A DNA stretch of 10,093 nt from Candidatus Kuenenia stuttgartensis (GTDB taxonomy: Bacteria; Planctomycetota; UBA1135; UBA2386), in the NCBI GenBank assembly GCA_945861365.1, contig CAMAUH010000118.1:1-10093 (forward strand). Direction: 5' to 3'. Shown here one piece after another: positions 5,676 through 10,093 of this stretch (positions are counted from its first letter, which is position 1; each line of letters starts with the position of its first letter). Both the position numbers and the translations under genes were made by a program. The notes under the pieces were generated by a model. That model was not told the origin of the DNA. It saw nothing but the letters and a program-made list of their open reading frames with translations, and made no database searches.

Positions 5676-7271
5676 TCAGCGTGCCTTCTCGAACTCGTCG
5701 CCCGGCGTCCACGTCGGCCGCGCGTCGTCGTTGCCGACCGCGACCATGCACTCGAACAGCACCTGCAGGTCCTCGACCGCGCCGTCGAGGTTCCACCACT
5801 TCGCCAGCTCGTCGCTCGGCTGGTGGTAGTGCACCGTCGTGTAGCTGTTCTTCATGCGGCGGCGATCCTCGGGCTGGTCGAGGAAGTCCTTGCCCGCCTT
5901 GAAGTACGCGGCCGGCACGCCGATGCGCGCGAAGTTGAAGTGGTCGCTGCGGTAGAACAGGCCGAGGTCCGGGTTGCTGTCGGGCTCGATGCGGCGGCCG
6001 TGGGCCCTGGCGATGCCTTCGGCGAGCGCGGTCAGGCTGTTCTTGCCGTGGCCGATGAACTCGATGTCGTGCGTGCGGCCCCACACGTTCAGACCGTCGA
6101 CGTTGAAGTTCGCCACCATGCTGGCGGCCGGCACGGTCGGGTTGCGCGCGAAGAACTGCGAGCCGAGCAGGCCCGACTCCTCGGCGGTCACCGCGACGAA
6201 CAGCATGCTGCGGCGCGGCCGTTCGGGCAGGCCGGCGCAGGCGCGCGCGAGCGTCAGCAGGCCAGCGCAGCCGGACGCGTTGTCGACGGCGCCGTTGTAG
6301 ATCGCGTCGTCGTTGCGCGGCTTGCCGATGCCGAGGTGGTCCCAGTGCGCGGTGACGACGACATACTCGTCCTTCAGCACCGGATCGCTGCCGGGCAGCA
6401 GGCCGACGACGTTGCCGGATTGCAGTTCGCGCACGTCGTTCTGGATCGCGAGGCCGAGCGTCACACCGAGCGCGACCGGCGGCTGGCTGCGCTGCTGCGA
6501 GGCGTTGCGCAGCGCGTCGAGGTCGTGGCCGCCGAGCGCACAGAGCTTCTTCGCCGCGTCCTCGCTGACCCACGAACGGATGCCGAGCGTCGGCTGGTCC
6601 TTCGGGAACGGCAGCCAGAAGTTGGCGCGGTCCTGGTTCGCCTGCACGACCTGGAACGGGTAGCCGGCCGACGGCGCCGTGTGGATGACGATCGCACCGA
6701 GGGCGCCGCGCCGCGCGGCTTCCTCGTACTTGTAGCTCCAGCGCCCGTAGTAGAGCCGCGCCTTGCCGGCGAAGCGGTCGTCGATGGGGTCGTCGTTCAT
6801 GAACAGCAGCACCTTGCCGCGCACGTCGACGCCGCCGAAGTCGTCCCACTGCTTGTCCGGCGCGTGGATGCCGAAGCCGACGAACACCAGTTCAGCGTCG
6901 CGCCACGCCGACGTCGCGGCGGGGTCGCCGGCGACCGCGGTGAAGTCCTCGATCACCTTGAAAGTCGAGTTCCCGCCGACGCCGCGGGCGGTCAGCGGCT
7001 CCGTGACCTTCGTCGTGATGCCGAGGATCGGCACCGGTTGCATCCAGCTGCCGTCGGCGCCGCCGGGCTGCAGCCCGCTCGCCTGCAGCTGCGTGGCGAT
7101 GTAGTGGCGTGCGAGCAGATCGGCGCGCGTGCCGGGGCCGCGGCCTTCGAGCTGGTCGTCACCGAGGAAGCGCACGTGCGCGAGCAGTTGGTCCTTGGTG
7201 GGCGGCGAACCGGTCGGCGCCGACGCGCACGCGGCGAGACCGAGCAGTACGAGGGAGGACGAGGGCTTCAT
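5676..7271 (-). CDS. M28 family zinc peptidase, lipoprotein
   Basis: Probable envelope-anchored aminopeptidase-like enzyme of 531 residues. The N-terminus is a short lipoprotein signal with lipobox LAAC and lipidation Cys C15. Residues about 125-290 look like an inserted protease-associated (PA) domain (GKVLLFMNDDP, then GALGAIVIHT). The M28 catalytic core follows with a complete co-catalytic zinc set: H309 and D311 in TAHWDHLG, bridging D330 in GAVDNASGC, catalytic E364 and ligand E365 in TAEESGLLGS, D392 in NVDG, and H483 in HYHQPSDE. M28 enzymes with PA domains typically remove N-terminal residues from peptides, though some members act on other amides. The ATG at 7271 gives the lipoprotein signal directly, so the start is well supported. 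The upstream gap to the repeat protein is 33 nt with no Shine-Dalgarno, and the RarD gene follows after 4 nt. Peptide scavenging is the likely role; the exact substrate is unknown. Confidence 0.93.
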   Translation of the reverse strand: MKPSSSLVLLGLAACASAPTGSPPTKDQLLAHVRFLGDDQLEGRGPGTRADLLARHYIATQLQASGLQPGGADGSWMQPVPILGITTKVTEPLTARGVGGNSTFKVIEDFTAVAGDPAATSAWRDAELVFVGFGIHAPDKQWDDFGGVDVRGKVLLFMNDDPIDDRFAGKARLYYGRWSYKYEEAARRGALGAIVIHTAPSAGYPFQVVQANQDRANFWLPFPKDQPTLGIRSWVSEDAAKKLCALGGHDLDALRNASQQRSQPPVALGVTLGLAIQNDVRELQSGNVVGLLPGSDPVLKDEYVVVTAHWDHLGIGKPRNDDAIYNGAVDNASGCAGLLTLARACAGLPERPRRSMLFVAVTAEESGLLGSQFFARNPTVPAASMVANFNVDGLNVWGRTHDIEFIGHGKNSLTALAEGIARAHGRRIEPDSNPDLGLFYRSDHFNFARIGVPAAYFKAGKDFLDQPEDRRRMKNSYTTVHYHQPSDELAKWWNLDGAVEDLQVLFECMVAVGNDDARPTWTPGDEFEKAR

Positions 7272-7304
7272 GCGGGGCGGCAGGCTACCCGCACGCGCGC
7301 GCGT

Positions 7305-9080
7305 TCACTCCGGGAAGGTCACCGTCGTGGTCTGGCCGGCGGTGACGACGACGTTCACCGTGCGCCGCAGTTCGCCGCGCACGAGCAGCACCTGCCAGGT
7401 CCCAGGTAGCACCGGATAGAGGGTGAACGCGCCGCGTTCGTCGGCTTGCTGCACCAGGAAGTTGCCCGGCGCGCGCCGCTGCACCGGATCCGTCGGTACT
7501 AGTTCGATGCGGGCCGGATCGCCGCCGCTTTGCACCATGCCTTGCAAGGTGCCGAACCGCAGTGCCGGGCTGTCGATGCCGAAGCGGAGCTCTGCTTCGC
7601 TGCGCACCACCACCGTGCGCGGTTCGAGCAGCGGTTGCAGCATGGCCTCGGCCGCCATCGCGAGACCGCCGCGTCCCTCGCAGAACACCGTCCAGGTGCC
7701 CGGAAACAGGGATTCGACGGCGAACGAACCGTCAGCCTGCACGGGGCCGCTGCGCGTCCAGCCGGTCGCATGTCGGCACAGCACCATCGGGCCGTTCGGC
7801 AACGGGCCGTTCACGTTGCCGACGAGGCGGGTGCCTTCGGTGATCGTGACTTCCACCGACTGCGGGCCGGGCAGCTGCAGGTCCACGAGGCGTTCCTGCA
7901 GTGCGCCGTGCAGCGGGCCGATGCGCAGCAGCCAGCGGCCGGGTGGCGCGGGCGGCAGGCGCAGCCGGCCGTCGCGGCGGATCTCGGCCGCGGCCACCGC
8001 TTCGCCTTCGCCGGTCTCGGGCAGCAGCTGCGCGTAGCCGGACATCGGGTCGCCGCGCCACGTCACCGTGCCCAGTACGACGACGCCGGCGGGCATCGGG
8101 ATGGTCAGCGGACCGACCGAGGCCGTCGTCTCGAACGGTCCGCGCGCCTGGGCGACGCGGCCGTCGGCGATGACCTCGACGAAGCAGAGCGTCGCTTCGG
8201 GTAGCTCGAGGTCGAAGCTGCCGTCCGGTGCGAGCGGGCTGGCTGGCAGGTCGCCGCGGGCGCGGATCTCGCCGGGAATGTGGTCGCGCAGCGCGACGAC
8301 GGCGATGCGGGCGTTCGGCAGCGGCGCGTCGTCTTCGGCTCGCACGACGCGGCCGGTCACGCGGCGCACGGCGACGAGGTCGAAGCGGAGGTCCTGGCGC
8401 GGGTCGGCGACTTCGCGGGGCCTCGGCTCGCGGTAGCCGGCGCAACGCACGCGGACGACGGCCGGCTGCGGCCCCTGCGCGAACACGAACGCGCCCTGTG
8501 CATCGGTGCGCGTGTGCTGCACCAGTGGCGTGGCATCGCGTTCCAGCCCGAGCTGCGGCGCCAGCGTCACCTGCGCCTCGGCAATCGCGCGGCCGTCGCA
8601 CAGCACGAGGCCATGCCACAGCACGGCGGGGTGCAGCGTCAGCGTGCCGACGTCGAGGTGGCGGTCGGGCTCGCGGTCGGGATGCAGGTCGCCGCGCTGG
8701 GCGGTCGCGAAGCCGGGGGCTTCGATGCGGATCGCGACGGCGCCGTCGGGGGCGCCGGCGAGGAGGAAGCGGCCGTCGCTGCCGCTCTGCGTGGTGAGTT
8801 CGCTCGGCGCATCGTCGACCACCAGCGTCACGCTCGCCGCGGCGACGGGCTTGCCATCGCTGTCGACGATGTGGCCGGTGATCGACCCGTTCGCGTTGGT
8901 GGCGGCCGCTTGCCGCAGCGGGGCAGGTGCGGCAGGTGGTGCCGGGTAGTCGGGTGGCGCTACCGCGGTGGGTGGCGGCGTCGCGACGGTCATCGGCGCT
9001 GCATCGGACTGCGGGCGAAGTGCCCACAGCAGCACCAATGCCACCAGGGCGACCGCGGCGAAGGGCAAGGTGGCGCGCAC
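7305..9080 (-). CDS. Membrane-anchored or secreted protein with about six carboxypeptidase-regulatory-like repeats
   Basis: A 591-residue extracytoplasmic protein. Residues about 5-21 are a single hydrophobic segment (signal peptide or anchor; no lipobox), followed by a Pro/Ala-rich linker to about 62. The rest is a chain of beta-sandwich repeats of the carboxypeptidase regulatory/CnaB type, roughly at 65-149, 150-236, 238-330, 333-413, 417-500 and 508-591. Recurring marks are a G-x-V opening strand, DG or DxxG-F/R turns (DGRF, AQGAF, DGSF, ERGAF) and a late PGTW or PGRW strand in the last three repeats. Such repeats serve in adhesion, carbohydrate contact or scaffolding; no catalytic motif is visible. 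The GTG at 9080 is chosen because it directly precedes the hydrophobic segment and lies 26 nt after the stop codon of the upstream gene; no ATG is available in frame nearby. No Shine-Dalgarno is seen. The partner or ligand is unknown. Confidence 0.82.
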   Translation of the reverse strand: MRATLPFAAVALVALVLLWALRPQSDAAPMTVATPPPTAVAPPDYPAPPAAPAPLRQAAATNANGSITGHIVDSDGKPVAAASVTLVVDDAPSELTTQSGSDGRFLLAGAPDGAVAIRIEAPGFATAQRGDLHPDREPDRHLDVGTLTLHPAVLWHGLVLCDGRAIAEAQVTLAPQLGLERDATPLVQHTRTDAQGAFVFAQGPQPAVVRVRCAGYREPRPREVADPRQDLRFDLVAVRRVTGRVVRAEDDAPLPNARIAVVALRDHIPGEIRARGDLPASPLAPDGSFDLELPEATLCFVEVIADGRVAQARGPFETTASVGPLTIPMPAGVVVLGTVTWRGDPMSGYAQLLPETGEGEAVAAAEIRRDGRLRLPPAPPGRWLLRIGPLHGALQERLVDLQLPGPQSVEVTITEGTRLVGNVNGPLPNGPMVLCRHATGWTRSGPVQADGSFAVESLFPGTWTVFCEGRGGLAMAAEAMLQPLLEPRTVVVRSEAELRFGIDSPALRFGTLQGMVQSGGDPARIELVPTDPVQRRAPGNFLVQQADERGAFTLYPVLPGTWQVLLVRGELRRTVNVVVTAGQTTTVTFPE

Positions 9081-9106
9081 GCTGGCGCACCATACGGGCG
9101 TGCCGC

Positions 9107-10093
9107 TCAGCGCGTGAACACGCCGTAGCCGGCGAGCAGGCGGCGGATCGCCGTGAGCTCGCGTTCGACCATCTGCAGGCTGATGAGCTCGGTGACGAGC
9201 TGCACGTTGGAGCCTTCGAGGAAGCCCTGCTTCAGCATGCCGAGCCCCGTGGCGCAGGGATTGCCGGTGATGGGGGCGCCGGACTCCTTGGTCGCGCGCA
9301 GCACGTTGCCGTCGGCGGCCGACATGCCCGATGGGCTGACGAAGCGATGCAGCTGGATGGTGCCCAGCAACTGCGAGGCGTCCGGGCTGCCGGCGGTGCG
9401 CACGTTGACGCGACCCTCGGGGTCGATCGCGATCTCGAGCGTGTCCTGCGGCAGCGTGATCTCGGGCAGCAGCACGTTGCCGGCATGCGTCACCAGCTTG
9501 CCGTCGGCGTTGACCTGCAAGCCCCCGTCGCGGGTGTAGCCGGTCGAGCCGTCCGCCAGCCTCACGGCGAAGAAGCCGTCGCCGTCGATCGCGAGGTCGA
9601 GGGTGCGGTCGGTGATCGCGAGGGCGCCGGTGGTGAACAGGCGCACGACCTTGCCGTTGACCGGCACCTGCAGGCCGTTGTCGGTGGTCTTGGTGGTGAT
9701 GTGCAGCTGGCTGCGCTTCCACGCCGTCGTATGCACATGGGCGAGGTTCTCGAGCAGCAGGTTGCGGCTCTGCTCGAGCACCGAGAGCGCTTGCCGCAGC
9801 ATCTGCAGCGCGTTGGCGTCGTGGTCCGCTGCCGCAGCGACAGCGGTCGGCACATGGCTCGTCGCATCGCGCGGCGTCGCCGCGCCCGGGTCGCGCGGCA
9901 CCAACGCGTCGATGCGTTCGGTCAGCAGCGCGAGGCGGCCGAGCAGTTCGGTCATCGCTGGCGACTCGACGTCGCTGCGCAGCGAGAGCCGGAGCGACTG
10001 CTCGATGTCGGCGGCAGCGCGCGCTTGCAGGAACTGCGTCAGCGTGGAGAGCTCCTGTTCCAGGTGTGCAGTGCGGTCCGGCGGTGTCGCTTC
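9107..10093 (-). CDS. FlgG-like flagellar rod/hook-family protein (5' end probably missing)
   Basis: Belongs to the flagellar basal-body rod/hook family. Numbering is from the ATG at 9955, giving 282 residues. The FlgG-type core is clear: LDLAIDGDGFF (119-129), a following YTRDGGLQVNADGKLVT (140-156), VLLPEITLP (161-169), and the distal QGFLEGSNVQLVTEL block (243-257). The usual N-terminal NNLANVNTTGFKR motif is degraded to ENLAHVHTTAWKRS (69-82), and the C-terminal helix ends in an atypical RLLAGYGVFTR. The frame continues without a stop from 9955 to the window edge, adding 46 codons with helical, coding-like content (for example HLEQELSTLTQFLQ), while one of the other two frames of that strand has a stop and the other reads as Arg/Ala-rich shadow. 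I therefore annotate it as 5'-partial; a start at 9955 remains possible. The protein would be exported by the flagellar type III system if it is a true rod component. The next gene follows after 26 nt. Confidence 0.8.
   Translation of the reverse strand, partial: EATPPDRTAHLEQELSTLTQFLQARAAADIEQSLRLSLRSDVESPAMTELLGRLALLTERIDALVPRDPGAATPRDATSHVPTAVAAAADHDANALQMLRQALSVLEQSRNLLLENLAHVHTTAWKRSQLHITTKTTDNGLQVPVNGKVVRLFTTGALAITDRTLDLAIDGDGFFAVRLADGSTGYTRDGGLQVNADGKLVTHAGNVLLPEITLPQDTLEIAIDPEGRVNVRTAGSPDASQLLGTIQLHRFVSPSGMSAADGNVLRATKESGAPITGNPCATGLGMLKQGFLEGSNVQLVTELISLQMVERELTAIRRLLAGYGVFTR

Noticed and set aside
5652..7409. Plus-strand 585-codon frame antisense to the M28 peptidase
   Set aside because: Antisense of a gene with a full set of catalytic motifs; the translated sequence has no domain and is typical of complement-strand frames in GC-rich genes.
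7732..9093. Minus-strand 453-codon frame starting with ATG at 9093
   Set aside because: It is extremely Arg-rich and lies in a different frame over the repeat protein, whose strands and turns are recognisable. The ATG is coincidental.

Overview
The window is GC-rich bacterial DNA, roughly 70% G+C by eye, with strong G/C bias at third codon positions and frequent GTG starts. Most starts show no obvious Shine-Dalgarno sequence. The protein set is a von Willebrand A (VWA) domain fused to a cytochrome P460-like haem domain, a long carboxypeptidase-regulatory-repeat protein, an M28 lipoprotein peptidase and a divergent FlgG-like rod protein. It suggests a Gram-negative, flagellated bacterium, most plausibly a planctomycete-like lineage. 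The placement is inferred from gene content, and no marker gene here proves it.

Layout: positions 1-4144 on the plus strand hold three tightly packed genes. They are the 3' part of the VWA/P460 gene (cut by the window edge), an OmpR/PhoB-type response regulator 5 nt downstream, and a membrane sensor histidine kinase whose GTG start overlaps the regulator's stop codon. Positions 4145-4475 are a mostly non-coding gap. It has locally lower G+C, a tandem pair of 20-bp dyad-bearing repeats (4217-4256), a possible 47-residue ORF and a perfect 8-bp hairpin (4447-4466). A small two-helix membrane protein follows on the plus strand and ends 14 nt from the end of a convergent gene.

Positions 4766-10093 are on the minus strand. 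In transcription order they hold a FlgG-like flagellar rod/hook protein whose frame stays open to the window edge, a secreted or anchored protein with about six carboxypeptidase-regulatory-like repeats, an M28 metallopeptidase lipoprotein and a RarD-type EamA transporter. The gaps are 26, 33 and 4 nt, so all four could be one transcript, although their functions are not obviously linked.

How they may work together: the plus-strand cluster pairs an envelope VWA/c-type-haem protein with a complete two-component system, which hints at a signal or regulated target in the envelope. The last two minus-strand genes could pair extracellular peptide breakdown with a small-metabolite exporter. Both functional links are inferences from gene order. 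I saw no tRNA, rRNA, CRISPR array, transposase or convincing intrinsic terminator. The least ordinary parts are the VWA-P460 fusion beside a two-component system, the tandem operator-like repeats, and the FlgG-like protein with an unexplained N-terminal extension.
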